Below are positions 48,948 to 57,264 of a DNA stretch of 64,000 nucleotides, one piece after another. Source of the stretch: JBBRVW01 sp963784645 (GTDB lineage Bacteria; Actinomycetota; Actinomycetes; JACCUZ01). Location of the stretch: the NCBI GenBank assembly GCA_963784645.1, contig CAWARY010000002.1, positions 434,001-498,000 on the forward strand. The letters run 5' to 3'. A model generated the notes under the pieces. That model did no database searches. It was not told the DNA's origin and saw only the letters and a program-made list of their open reading frames with translations. Made by a program: the position numbers and the translations under genes. The stretch's first letter is position 1. Each line of letters opens with the position of its first letter.

Positions 48948-49032
48948 GGCGGGGTCGCCTAGCGGCCGATGGCACGCGCCTTGAAAGCGCGCAACGGGCA
49001 ACCGTTCGTGGGTTCGAATCCCACCCCCGCCG
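48948..49032 (+). tRNA. tRNA-Ser (anticodon TGA)
   Basis: Acceptor stem GGCGGGG pairs with CCCCGCC. The anticodon loop CTTGAAA (48980-48986) gives TGA at 48982-48984, reading UCA. There is a long variable arm (about GGGCAACCGTTC) and the T-arm GTGGG-TTCGAAT-CCCAC. The discriminator is G and CCA is not encoded. At 85 nt it is a normal class II serine tRNA. The 3' end borders a cassette of accessory-looking genes. Confidence 0.96.
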
Positions 49033-49043
49033 CCGCCGAGGTG

Positions 49044-49080
49044 ATGTCGCGGGACATCGTTCACACGTGTCCCGCGACAT
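49044..49080. repeat. 13-bp inverted repeat after tRNA-Ser
   Basis: ATGTCGCGGGACA (49044-49056) and its exact reverse complement (49068-49080) lie 12 nt after the tRNA. GACATCGTTCAC is also directly repeated across it. It may be the tRNA terminator. Its sequence also recalls ends of IS481-type elements, but no transposase is present. Confidence 0.8.
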
Positions 49081-49241
49081 CGTTCACGCTCCCCGATGAT
49101 CTCGACGCCCGCCAGACGCCCGCGCAGCGCACCGGACCGGTCGCGGCGGCGAGCAGGATGATCAACAAGGTCAATACTCTGTCTCCGGCCGCCCCATCCG
49201 TGGGCACCGGCCGCCGCACGAGGACGAGGCCCGGAGGCCGA

Positions 49242-50123
49242 GTGGAAGTCACCCAGCGTCAGCTGCGCGCGTTCAGTGTCGTCGCCCACGAGCTGAACTT
49301 CAGCCGGGCTGCCGAACGGCTGCACATCTCGCAACCCGCGCTGACCCTGTCGATCCAGCAGCTGGAGAAGGTTCTCGGCGTCCGCCTCCTGGAGCGCACC
49401 ACGCGCGCGGTCGCCCTGACCGACGCAGGGGTCGACTTCCTCGACAAGCTGACGCCCGCCCTTGCCGCCCTCGACGAGGCGGTGAGCACAGCCCGCAGCT
49501 GGGCGACCGGCGAGATCGGTGTCCTGCGCATCGGCTACCTGATCGGAGCCGGGCTGGAGGAGCTGCCGCGACTGCTCCGTGACTTCTCGGCCCGCTACCC
49601 GAACGTCCGCGTCGAGACGGCGGAGTACGACTTCTCCGACCCGAGCGCCGGGCTCGGGACGGGTGAGGTCGACATCGCCCTGATCAGGCCACCCATCGAC
49701 CTCGACATCGACACGCTGGTCCTCAGCCACGAGGGGTGGGTGGCGTGCGTGGCGTCGGACCACCGGTTCGCGGCTCGGGAGGCTGTGGCTCTCGCGGAGG
49801 TCCTCGCCGAGCCGATCGTGGCTGCCCCGGCGAGCGCCGGCGCGTGGCGCGACTACTGGATCGCCGCTGACTATCGCATCACGACACCGGCAACCATCGT
49901 CGCGGAGGCCGCCACCTTCGAGTCGGAGTTCAACACCGTCGCGCAAGGGAAGGGCATCAGCATCACTGTGGAAACGGCCGCGAGGTACTACCGCCGACCT
50001 GGCGTGTGCTTCGTGCCGATCAGCGATGCCCCGCCGTGCTCCGTGGCCCTTGCCTGGCTGCGGGGTGACCACCCGCCGGCGATGGCGCAGTTCGTGGATG
50101 TGGCCCGCACGCTCGGCTTATAG
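49242..50123 (+). CDS. LysR-type transcriptional regulator
   Basis: A 293-residue LTTR. The N-terminal winged helix is VTQRQLRAFSVVAHELNFSRAAERLHISQPALTLSIQQLEK. The C-terminal effector domain begins near residue 90 (GEIGVLRIGYLIGAGLEELPRLL) and contains GTGEVDIALIRPP and an HRFAAREAVALAEV segment. It probably controls the aminotransferase/ABC cassette that follows in the same direction. The GTG at 49242 has GGAGG close upstream and starts the conserved VEVTQRQLRAF. The stop codon lies inside a candidate operator. Confidence 0.92.
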   Translation: MEVTQRQLRAFSVVAHELNFSRAAERLHISQPALTLSIQQLEKVLGVRLLERTTRAVALTDAGVDFLDKLTPALAALDEAVSTARSWATGEIGVLRIGYLIGAGLEELPRLLRDFSARYPNVRVETAEYDFSDPSAGLGTGEVDIALIRPPIDLDIDTLVLSHEGWVACVASDHRFAAREAVALAEVLAEPIVAAPASAGAWRDYWIAADYRITTPATIVAEAATFESEFNTVAQGKGISITVETAARYYRRPGVCFVPISDAPPCSVALAWLRGDHPPAMAQFVDVARTLGL

Positions 50124-50135
50124 CCGGATGCTATA
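50119..50135. promoter_or_regulatory. LysR-type operator (T-N11-A)
   Basis: TATAGC-CGGAT-GCTATA is a perfect 6-bp inverted repeat with the T-N11-A spacing of LysR boxes. It overlaps the lysR stop codon and lies about 100 nt before the aminotransferase start, where it could activate the downstream cassette. Confidence 0.65.
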
Positions 50136-50235
50136 GGTCGGATCCACTCTTCAAACTTCCCCTCCCCGCGGGGTCTCCCTACGTTTTCGCGCATCGCCTG
50201 GAAAGGCCGGGGCGCGAAGATCGGACGGAGATCTC

Positions 50236-51546
50236 ATGCTTCCTGAGGGCTACTCGGACGAGGACCTGAAAGTGGGCCGCGAGGCCTTGCTCGGTGGCTG
50301 GTCCAGCGGTTCCGAGCCGAACACGATCTTCACGCGGGCGCGCGGCTGCAAGATCTGGGACTCCGAGGGACGGGAGTACCTGGACTTCACCTCTCAAGCC
50401 TGGTCGAACAACATCGGCGCCAGCGACCCGCGCGTGATCGAGGCCGTCTACGCGCAGGCGAAGGAGCTGACCCACCTGCGGTCGAACTACGACTCCATCC
50501 CGCTACTGCTGCTGGCGTCGCGGCTGACCGCCGCAGCGCCCGAGGGGCTCAGCAAGGTGAGCTTCTGCCTGCACGGCAGCCTGGCCATCGAGTCGGCGAT
50601 CAAGCTGGCACTCAAGAACTCCGCCCCTGGCGGCCAGATCATCGTTCTGAACGACGCCTACCACGGCCGGTCGCTGGCCGGCATGGGTATGAGCTGGCCG
50701 CACACGGAGCGTGCCTTCGACTCGATGACCCCCTCCGTCATCAGGGTCCGCCAGCCGTACGCGTACCGCGCCCCCGCCGGCGTCTCACCCGCCGAATGGG
50801 CCGCGAGGTGCGCCGACGAGCTTCGCAGTGCCATCAAGGGGTGCGCCTTCCGCAAGCCCGCAGCGTTCGTGATGGAGCCGGTCCAAGGCAACGGAACCCA
50901 GCTGGACTTCCCTCGCGAGTACTACACGTACGTCCGCGACATCTGCAGCGAGCTCGACGTCCTGCTCATCTTCGACGAGATCCAGACGGGATACGGCCGC
51001 ACCGGATCCATGTGGGCCTCTGACCACTACGACGTCGTGCCCGACATCCTCGTCTTCGGCAAGGCTGCCGGTGGCGGCTTCCCTCTCGCCGGTGTGCTCG
51101 CCCGAGGCGACCTGGAAGGGTTCGCGCCGGGGGACGACGCACTGACGTTCGGCCAGCCCCCGGTCAACCTCGCGGCCGGCCTCGTCACCCTGGACGTCCT
51201 CGAGTCGGACGGCTTGGTCGCGAACTCCGCGGCCATGGGTCAGTATGCGACCGCTGCGCTGCGAGGGATGCAGAAGAAGCACCCCATCATCGGCGACGTG
51301 CGATGCCCCGGGCTGCTCATAGGTGTCGAGCTCGTCAAGGACCCGGTCACGAAGGAGCCGGCCACCGAGGCGGCGCTGGCGGTCTACCGCGGGGGTCTGG
51401 AGCGAGGAGTGATCCTCGGGACCACGAGGTACGCCGGCCTGGGCAACGTCGTGAAGTTCAAGCCCCCGTTGTGCATCAGCCGCGAAGAGATGGACTACGC
51501 CCTCAACGTCTTCGACGACGTGCTCTCCGACATCACCCACTCCTGA
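50236..51546 (+). CDS. Class III PLP aminotransferase
   Basis: A 436-residue class III (omega-type) aminotransferase. Visible are TRARGCKIWDSEGREYLDFTSQAWSNNIG at the N-terminus, DAYHGRSLAGMG, AFVMEPVQGNGTQLDFP, LLIFDEIQTGYGRTGSMWA and the PLP lysine in VFGKAAGGGFPLAGV. The family transfers amino groups from omega-amino acids, diamines or amino sugars to an alpha-keto acid; the substrate here is unknown. It probably acts on a compound imported by the ABC system directly downstream. The ATG has GGAGAT upstream. Confidence 0.92.
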   Translation: MLPEGYSDEDLKVGREALLGGWSSGSEPNTIFTRARGCKIWDSEGREYLDFTSQAWSNNIGASDPRVIEAVYAQAKELTHLRSNYDSIPLLLLASRLTAAAPEGLSKVSFCLHGSLAIESAIKLALKNSAPGGQIIVLNDAYHGRSLAGMGMSWPHTERAFDSMTPSVIRVRQPYAYRAPAGVSPAEWAARCADELRSAIKGCAFRKPAAFVMEPVQGNGTQLDFPREYYTYVRDICSELDVLLIFDEIQTGYGRTGSMWASDHYDVVPDILVFGKAAGGGFPLAGVLARGDLEGFAPGDDALTFGQPPVNLAAGLVTLDVLESDGLVANSAAMGQYATAALRGMQKKHPIIGDVRCPGLLIGVELVKDPVTKEPATEAALAVYRGGLERGVILGTTRYAGLGNVVKFKPPLCISREEMDYALNVFDDVLSDITHS

Positions 51547-51571
51547 CAGCCCCTAGTACCCAGAGGACATC

Positions 51572-52987
51572 ATGGACGCGTCACGCCGTCGTCTTCCCAC
51601 CATCGCGCTCTGCCTGAGCATCACGAGCCTGGCCGTCGCGGCCTGCTCCGGCTCGACGCAGCCGGACGCGAACGCCAAGAGCGTCGAAGGCTGGTCGCAG
51701 GCCTACGCGGGCACGACGCTCAACGTGATCGCCGAGGCGACCGCGAACTCAGGGATCATCGACGATCTCCTGCCCGACTTCGAGGCGAAGACCGGGATCA
51801 AGGTCCGGCTCGAGCAAGCCCCGTACGACAGCCTGGTGCAGAAGGCAGTGCTGGACTTCACGACCAAGAAGGGGGCATACGACGTCCTGTCGATCCCCTA
51901 CGAGTACCTCGGCAGCTTTGCCGAGAAGAAGTACCTCACCGAGCTGGACGACTTCGTGGCGAACCCGCCCGACGGGGTGGGCGACGGATACTCCTCCGAC
52001 GACATCGTCCCGGGCGTCTGGGAGGCCTCGTCGAAGTGGAAGGACCACTGGTACGGCGCACCCTCGAACAGCGCGGTGATGATGATGTTCTACCGCCGAG
52101 ACCTCTTCGACTCGAAGGTCGAGCAGGCCGCCTTCCAGACCAGGTACGGGTACCCGCTCACGCCGGCGAAGACCTGGGACCAGTACCGCGACATCGCCGA
52201 GTTCTTCACCCGTGGCAAGGGCGATGCCGTGGACGGTCAGCCGTCGAGCGAGCCGCTGTACGGTGCGGCCATGGCCGGCAAGCGTCACGTCTCGACGGTC
52301 CTCGAGTGGATGAACTACAGCTGGACCTACGGTGGCGACCTGTTCGACGGATCGGGTCAACCGGCGCTGAACTCGCCGGCGAACGTCACGGCTCTGGCGT
52401 ACGAGAAGGAGCTCACCGCGTTCGCACCTCCCGGCTACACCTCGGCGACCTGGGACGAGATCACGGCGTCGCTGCAGCAGGGCACCGTCGCGCAGTCCAT
52501 CACCTGGGGAGACACCGCCGGCGCCATGGAGGACGAGGAGTCGTCCCGGGTGAAGGGGAAGATCGGCTACGCGAGCATCCCGACCGCCGCCGAGGGCGAT
52601 GCGCCGGAAGCACACCTCGGGAGCTGGACGTACGTGGTCAGCGCCGACACGCGGAGCGCTGACGCGAGCGAGCTGTTCGTCGCCTGGGCCCTCTCCAAGC
52701 CGGTGCAGCTCAAGCTCGCCGCGGAAGGTGGGCTGCCGGCGCTGACCTCTACCTTCCAGGACGGCGCCCTGAACAGTGAGCTGCCCTACTGGAAGCAGGA
52801 GCTGACCAGCCTCAACGAGGCGAAGTCCCGTCCGAGGATCCCGGAGTGGAGCGGTATCGCGGATCTGCTCAGCCTGCAGCTGTCGCGCGCCTTGAGCGGG
52901 CAGGCATCCCCGCAGGACGCGCTCGACGCCGGGCAGCGCAAGCTGGCAGCCCTCATGGACGGCGCACTCCCGGTCACCTACCAGTAA
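51572..52987 (+). CDS. ABC transporter substrate-binding lipoprotein
   Basis: A 471-residue family 1 (sugar-type) binding protein. A lipoprotein signal ends VAAC with Cys25. The mature protein begins with a Ser/Asp-rich linker and TTLNVIAEATANSGIIDDLLPDFEAKTGIKV. Further family features are YDVLSIPYEYLGSFAEKKYLTELDDF, NYSWTYGGDLFDGSGQPALNS and LGSWTYVVSADTRSADASELFVAWA. It is lipid-anchored and delivers substrate to the two permeases downstream. The ATG has AGAGGA 5 nt upstream. Confidence 0.93.
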   Translation: MDASRRRLPTIALCLSITSLAVAACSGSTQPDANAKSVEGWSQAYAGTTLNVIAEATANSGIIDDLLPDFEAKTGIKVRLEQAPYDSLVQKAVLDFTTKKGAYDVLSIPYEYLGSFAEKKYLTELDDFVANPPDGVGDGYSSDDIVPGVWEASSKWKDHWYGAPSNSAVMMMFYRRDLFDSKVEQAAFQTRYGYPLTPAKTWDQYRDIAEFFTRGKGDAVDGQPSSEPLYGAAMAGKRHVSTVLEWMNYSWTYGGDLFDGSGQPALNSPANVTALAYEKELTAFAPPGYTSATWDEITASLQQGTVAQSITWGDTAGAMEDEESSRVKGKIGYASIPTAAEGDAPEAHLGSWTYVVSADTRSADASELFVAWALSKPVQLKLAAEGGLPALTSTFQDGALNSELPYWKQELTSLNEAKSRPRIPEWSGIADLLSLQLSRALSGQASPQDALDAGQRKLAALMDGALPVTYQ

Positions 52988-53004
52988 CGCTGTCGACGGT
53001 GAAC

Positions 53005-53967
53005 ATGCAGACGGCCAGCCGGTTCGGGCTACACACGGCCCTCGCAGAGCCGGTCGGCTCGGCGGCCCCGCCGCCCGCCCGGCGCCGGCGTCGCCACCGG
53101 TCGGCAGTCGCCTGGGCCATGCAGGCGCCGGGGCTGGTGATCCTCGCTCTGGTCATCGCCTTTCCGCTCGTCTACAGCATCAACCTGAGCCTTCGGCAGT
53201 ACAGCTTGGTGATCCCGGGTCGAACGGGGCAGTGGGCCGGGCTGGAGAACTACCGCAGGATGCTGCACGACGCTGACTTCGGCGCCGCCCTCGTCACGAC
53301 TCTGACCTTCGTGGTGGTCGCCGTCGCGCTGGAGGCGGTGCTCGGCACCTGCCTCGGCATCCTGCTCGACCGGCTCGTACGGATGCGCCGGACGGTCACC
53401 TCCATCCTGCTGCTCCCCATGATCGTCACGCCGCTGATCGTGGGCCTGATGTTCAACTTCGCCTTCAACGCCCAGTTCGGATATGTCACCTGGGCACTGG
53501 ACGCCCTCGGCGTCCATACCGAGCAGGGACTACTCAACAAGGGGTCGACGGCACTCGCAGCACTCATCGCGGTGGATGTCTGGGAATGGCTGCCGTTCAT
53601 CGCCCTGATGATCATGGCGGGGCTGCGCGCACTTCCCGCGTCGCCGTTCGAGGCCGCCAGCATCGACGGCGCGTCCACCTTGCAGACCTACCGCTACGTG
53701 ATGCTGCCGATGCTCAAGCCGGTCATCGGTGTGGCCGTGCTGTTCCGGGCCACCGAGGCGGTGCGGGAGTTCGACAAGGTCTTCGTCCTCACCGGCGGCG
53801 GTCCCGGGTCGTCGACCACGGTCAACGACCTGTACCAGTACCGGGTCAGCTTCCTGAACTGGGACCTGAGCTACGGAGCCGCACTCGGCATGACGACGTT
53901 CGTCGCGGTCCTGGGCATCTGCACCCTCGTGTACCGGGTCACGACACGGATGGACACCCGGACATGA
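53005..53967 (+). CDS. ABC transporter permease (MalF-like)
   Basis: A 320-residue inner membrane permease with six helices. The C-terminal EAA loop is FEAASIDGASTLQTYRYVMLPMLKPV, which contacts the ATPase. An N-terminal Arg-rich segment (PPARRRRRHRS) precedes the first helix. The ATG at 53005 was chosen; a GTG two codons upstream is possible and no strong ribosome site is seen. Its stop overlaps the start of the second permease. Confidence 0.93.
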   Translation: MQTASRFGLHTALAEPVGSAAPPPARRRRRHRSAVAWAMQAPGLVILALVIAFPLVYSINLSLRQYSLVIPGRTGQWAGLENYRRMLHDADFGAALVTTLTFVVVAVALEAVLGTCLGILLDRLVRMRRTVTSILLLPMIVTPLIVGLMFNFAFNAQFGYVTWALDALGVHTEQGLLNKGSTALAALIAVDVWEWLPFIALMIMAGLRALPASPFEAASIDGASTLQTYRYVMLPMLKPVIGVAVLFRATEAVREFDKVFVLTGGGPGSSTTVNDLYQYRVSFLNWDLSYGAALGMTTFVAVLGICTLVYRVTTRMDTRT

Positions 53968-54821
53968 CCACCACATCGACCGCTCGGGCAGCCTCGCGGG
54001 GCGCGCGAACCAGGTCGACCGCGATGGCGGCCCTGCTGGCAGTCCTGGGCGTGCTGTACCTCTCCCCGCTGCTCTGGATGGTGCTGACGTCATTCAAGAA
54101 CCGGGTGGACATCTTCTCCACGACGCCCCGGCTGACCTTCGCTCCGACCCTGGCGAACTACCGGGAGGCCTTCCAGGAGAACGGGTTCACCACGAACCTC
54201 GTGAACAGCGGCATCGTTGCCCTGCTGACCACTGGTATCGCGCTGCTCGTGGGAGTACCTGCCGCGTACCAGCTGAGCCGCACCACGAGCCGACTCGGCG
54301 GTGTCTACATGCTCGGGCTTCTCGCCGCGCGCCTGCTGCCTGCGATGGTCCTCTCGGTGCCGCTGTTCGTGCTCGCGAACAAGCTCGGCATGTCGGGGAA
54401 CTACCTCGCGGTCGTCGCCGCGCACCTCACCTTCTCCATCCCTTTCACGGTGTGGATGATGCGCAGCTTCTTCCTGGCGATCCCGGCGTCGCTGGACGAG
54501 GCGGCCCTGCTCGACGGCTGTGGCGAGTTCGGTGTCTTCTTCCGCGTCGTGCTCCCCCTGACCAAGGGTGGGATCGCTGCCACGACAGTGTTCTGCCTGA
54601 TCAACTCCTGGAACGAGTTCTTGTTCGCCCTGGTCCTGACCGGCCGGGACACGGCCACGCTCCCCGTGGCCGTGCCGACTCTCCTGACGCCGATCGGAAC
54701 CTTCTGGGGCCAGATCGCCGCCGTGGGCACCGTGACCGTGCTGCCTATCGCCCTCTTCGCGTTCTTGGTGCAGAAGTACATCATCGCCGGCATGACCGGC
54801 GGAGCGCTCTCGAGTGAGTAA
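53964..54821 (+). CDS. ABC transporter permease (MalG-like)
   Basis: A 285-residue permease, partner of the gene before it (ATGA overlap). Six helices; the EAA loop is SLDEAALLDGCGEFGVFFRVVLPLTKGG, and the terminal helix is followed by FLVQKYIIAGMTGGALSSE, as usual for MalG/UgpE-type proteins. No ATP-binding gene follows, so the importer probably uses a shared MsmK/UgpC-like ATPase encoded elsewhere. Confidence 0.93.
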   Translation: MTTTSTARAASRGARTRSTAMAALLAVLGVLYLSPLLWMVLTSFKNRVDIFSTTPRLTFAPTLANYREAFQENGFTTNLVNSGIVALLTTGIALLVGVPAAYQLSRTTSRLGGVYMLGLLAARLLPAMVLSVPLFVLANKLGMSGNYLAVVAAHLTFSIPFTVWMMRSFFLAIPASLDEAALLDGCGEFGVFFRVVLPLTKGGIAATTVFCLINSWNEFLFALVLTGRDTATLPVAVPTLLTPIGTFWGQIAAVGTVTVLPIALFAFLVQKYIIAGMTGGALSSE

Positions 54822-54869
54822 CCAGTCATAGCCCGCGTCGGCAGCGCGGCCCCGCCGCCCGGCGCGTGG

Positions 54870-56138
54870 TCACCGCCTCGAGAGCACCATCACCGGTGCC
54901 TTGCCGACCTTGATCGCCTCGCCGCCGTGGAGCCGATCGCGGTGCCCACGCAGGTCGACCGTCGTCCGGGCGGAGCCCACGGCGTGCACGGTGACCCGGT
55001 GCGCCGGGTTCCAGTAGACCCGCTTAGTGCCGTGGGCGAAGCGCAGCTCGCACGTCCACGTGCCGCGCCGGTCCTGCGAGCAGCCGCGCGTCCGGGTGCC
55101 GAGCAGCCAGCCGCGGACCACCTCGTACGCGACGCCGGCCCGGGTCTGCGTGGTGCCGTTGGCGAACGTCAGCTGGGTGTTGGCCAGGTGCTGGAGGTCC
55201 CAGGCGTACCAGTACATCCGCTTGACGTTCTGGTCCGCGTTGAGCACCAGGGTGCGCGCGACGTACGCGGCCTCCTTCGCCCGGGAGATGTTGCGCGCCG
55301 TCCCGCCACCGAGCAGCCCGTAGTTGATCTCGGTGTTCCAGATCGGCTTGTGGACTCCCGCGCGGGCCAGCATGGTGCGGGACGAGGCGAGCAGGTCCAT
55401 CGACTGCTCGGGCCCCTGGTGCGGCATCGGGTACAGGTTCAGCGACACGGCGTCGACGTAGGACGCGACGTTCCGGCCCCCCACCCGCGTGCCGTAGAAC
55501 GTCCGGAGCCATGCGCGCTGACCGGTGAGGCGGGTGGCGAGGGCAGGCGCGACGACGTCGGCGCGCGGGTCGTTGTGCGCGACCACCCTGTCGGTCCACC
55601 TGGTGAGCTTGGCCATCTGCCGCGTGCTGCCGTTCCAGTAGCCGGAGACGTTGGCCTCGTTCCAGACCTGGTAGTCGACGTGGCGCCCCTCGTAGCGCCG
55701 CACGACGGTGCGCACGTAGCGGATCCAGGACGACTTGGTCGGCATCGACGCCGCCCCGAGACCGTAGCTGCCCTGCCGCCCCGGGTTGCGGGAGTGGAAG
55801 CGCGGGGTCTGGCCGAGGACGAGCAGCACCTTGGCGCGGTGCGAGCGTGCGGCGTCGACCTGGGCGTCGAGCCGGCTGAAGTCGAAGACTCCGCTCGCCG
55901 TCTCGATCTCGCGCCAGCTCACGCCCGAGTCCCAGAGCCGGATGGCGCCGACCGGTGCCGTCGGCCAGGAGACCGGTTGGGTGTCGTGCACGCCGAAGAA
56001 GGAGCGGGAGACGTGCCGCCGCGCGGCCGCCTCGGCCGCCGTCGCGGGCAGCAGTGCCACGGCGAGGGCGAGAGCCAGCGCGAGTGCGAGCAGCGGGTAG
56101 CCGACTGCTGTCCTGACGAGGTGGGCGGAGCGGGTCAT
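54870..56138 (-). CDS. Secreted GH39-like glycoside hydrolase
   Basis: A 422-residue secreted protein. The signal peptide is Leu/Ala-rich (about residues 10-38, ending ATAAEAA). The catalytic barrel follows with IRLWDSGVSWREIE, the acid/base motif YQVWNEANVSGYW and the nucleophile motif KPIWNTEINYG. Both glutamates are in place for a retaining GH-A clan enzyme of the GH39/cellulase-A type. The last 80 residues form a small beta domain with a Cys pair (GCSQDRRGTWTCELRF). The substrate is unknown, possibly xylan or arabinoside side chains. It converges on the ABC cassette. Confidence 0.8.
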   Translation of the reverse strand: MTRSAHLVRTAVGYPLLALALALALAVALLPATAAEAAARRHVSRSFFGVHDTQPVSWPTAPVGAIRLWDSGVSWREIETASGVFDFSRLDAQVDAARSHRAKVLLVLGQTPRFHSRNPGRQGSYGLGAASMPTKSSWIRYVRTVVRRYEGRHVDYQVWNEANVSGYWNGSTRQMAKLTRWTDRVVAHNDPRADVVAPALATRLTGQRAWLRTFYGTRVGGRNVASYVDAVSLNLYPMPHQGPEQSMDLLASSRTMLARAGVHKPIWNTEINYGLLGGGTARNISRAKEAAYVARTLVLNADQNVKRMYWYAWDLQHLANTQLTFANGTTQTRAGVAYEVVRGWLLGTRTRGCSQDRRGTWTCELRFAHGTKRVYWNPAHRVTVHAVGSARTTVDLRGHRDRLHGGEAIKVGKAPVMVLSRR

Positions 56139-56360
56139 GGAGGTCCCCCGGGCGGATCGGTGATGGTCAGGTCGTCTGCTGCGCAGCCGTCGGAGGAGGA
56201 CGCTGGGCGCCCAGCCCGCTCCGACGCGTGTGCGGTCTCCCGCGCCACCCACCAGATCGCACTCCGACGCCGGTGTCCAATGCACGCCGGATGCTCCGGT
56301 GCCGGCGCGCCGTCCGACCCGGGTCCGGCGCCGGTCCCGGGTCCGGTGCTGAGCGCTCGG

Positions 56361-56840
56361 TCAGGCGTCGTCGTCCCGGACCACGACGACGGGGCACGGC
56401 GCGTGCCGGATGACGTGGTGGGTCACGGATCCCAGTACCGCCCCCAGGAGCGCACCGTGACCGCTGGGGCCGACGACCAGCAGGTCCGTGGGGGCGGCGA
56501 GGTCGCACAGGACCGGACCCGGTGACCCCTTGATCGCCCAGGTCCGCACGGTCACCGGGGCGCGCTCCGCCCCGGCCCTGCCGACGCAGGTGCGGGCCAG
56601 CTCGCGCGCCTCCAGCGCCCGCTCGGCCTCGAGGGCCTCGGCCTCGAGCGCGCCCGGGATGTGCCCGGGTGCGGCACCGGCCCCGAGCGTCATCGCTGCC
56701 GGCCCGAGCCCTGGTGCCCAGGCCGTGACCACGTCGACCGAGCTCTGCACCTTCTCGGCGTGGGCGACCGCCCAGTACAGCGCGGCGACGGACCGCACGC
56801 TCCCGTCGACGCCGACCACGATGCGCCCGTCGCTCCTCAT
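56361..56840 (-). CDS. Universal stress protein (UspA family)
   Basis: A 159-residue single Usp domain. It starts RIVVGVDGSVRSVAALYWAVAHAE and has the ATP-binding motif VVGPSGHGALLGAVLGSVTHHVIRHAPCPVVVV (G-2x-G-9x-G-S/T), so it is probably the nucleotide-binding type. Such proteins are induced by hypoxia or stationary phase in actinobacteria. Its ATG overlaps the end of a small upstream frame (ATGA). Confidence 0.93.
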   Translation of the reverse strand: MRSDGRIVVGVDGSVRSVAALYWAVAHAEKVQSSVDVVTAWAPGLGPAAMTLGAGAAPGHIPGALEAEALEAERALEARELARTCVGRAGAERAPVTVRTWAIKGSPGPVLCDLAAPTDLLVVGPSGHGALLGAVLGSVTHHVIRHAPCPVVVVRDDDA

Positions 56841-57217
56841 CGGGGCCGACCCGCCGGGAACACCAGGGTCCGGTGGTGGTCGATGTCATGGCTGGCGACG
56901 AGGTCGGCGGCGCTCATGACCACGACCTTGCCGGGCGCGTCATGCGAGCCGGTGACGACTGTCTTGCGGATGTATGACGCCTGCCAGCTCAGCCCGCGGG
57001 GAGCTCGCTCGCCGGCCACTCCAGCGCACGCCGGCGCGCCGACCACCAGGCCAGCGTCGCCCACGCCAGCGCCAGCAGGCCCATGGCCGCCAGCGCACGT
57101 CTCGTCAAGGCCACCACGTCCCTCTGGTCCCCGCGACTCGGGTCCGACCGCGGCCTCGCCACGCTGCCACGGGCACCATGACGAACGGCGGTCGAGGTCA
57201 TGACGGACGGATGACAT
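56837..57217 (-). CDS. Small uncharacterised ORF upstream of usp
   Basis: An open frame of up to 126 codons whose stop overlaps the usp start (ATGA), which suggests translational coupling. The last 50 codons (ASYIRKTVVTGSHDAPGK, then MSAADLVASHDID) have coding-like GC at third positions and look protein-like; the first part overlaps another small frame and looks less so. The start is uncertain, and no family is recognised. Doubtful as written, but the 3' half may be real. Confidence 0.3.
   Translation of the reverse strand: MSSVRHDLDRRSSWCPWQRGEAAVGPESRGPEGRGGLDETCAGGHGPAGAGVGDAGLVVGAPACAGVAGERAPRGLSWQASYIRKTVVTGSHDAPGKVVVMSAADLVASHDIDHHRTLVFPAGRPR
56989..57201 (-). CDS. Small membrane protein ORF, uncertain
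   Basis: A 70-codon frame, or about 42 codons from an internal GTG, encoding one hydrophobic helix (LAAMGLLALAWATLAWW) and a basic stop-transfer segment SARRRA. Third-position GC is very high. It overlaps the other small ORF in a different frame, so both are unlikely to be translated over the full shared stretch. No family recognised. Confidence 0.33.
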   Translation of the reverse strand: MTSTAVRHGARGSVARPRSDPSRGDQRDVVALTRRALAAMGLLALAWATLAWWSARRRALEWPASELPAG

Positions 57218-57229
57218 CGGTCCCCCGGA

Positions 57230-57249
57230 CCTCGCCCGGCCCGGCGAGG
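57230..57249 (-). terminator. 7-bp hairpin after GerMN lipoprotein gene
   Basis: CCTCGCC (57230-57236) pairs with GGCGAGG (57243-57249) around a 6-nt loop, 15 nt past the lipoprotein stop codon. It is a likely terminator of the three-gene signalling operon. Confidence 0.5.
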
Positions 57250-57264
57250 CGTCCCGCCGGCGGC

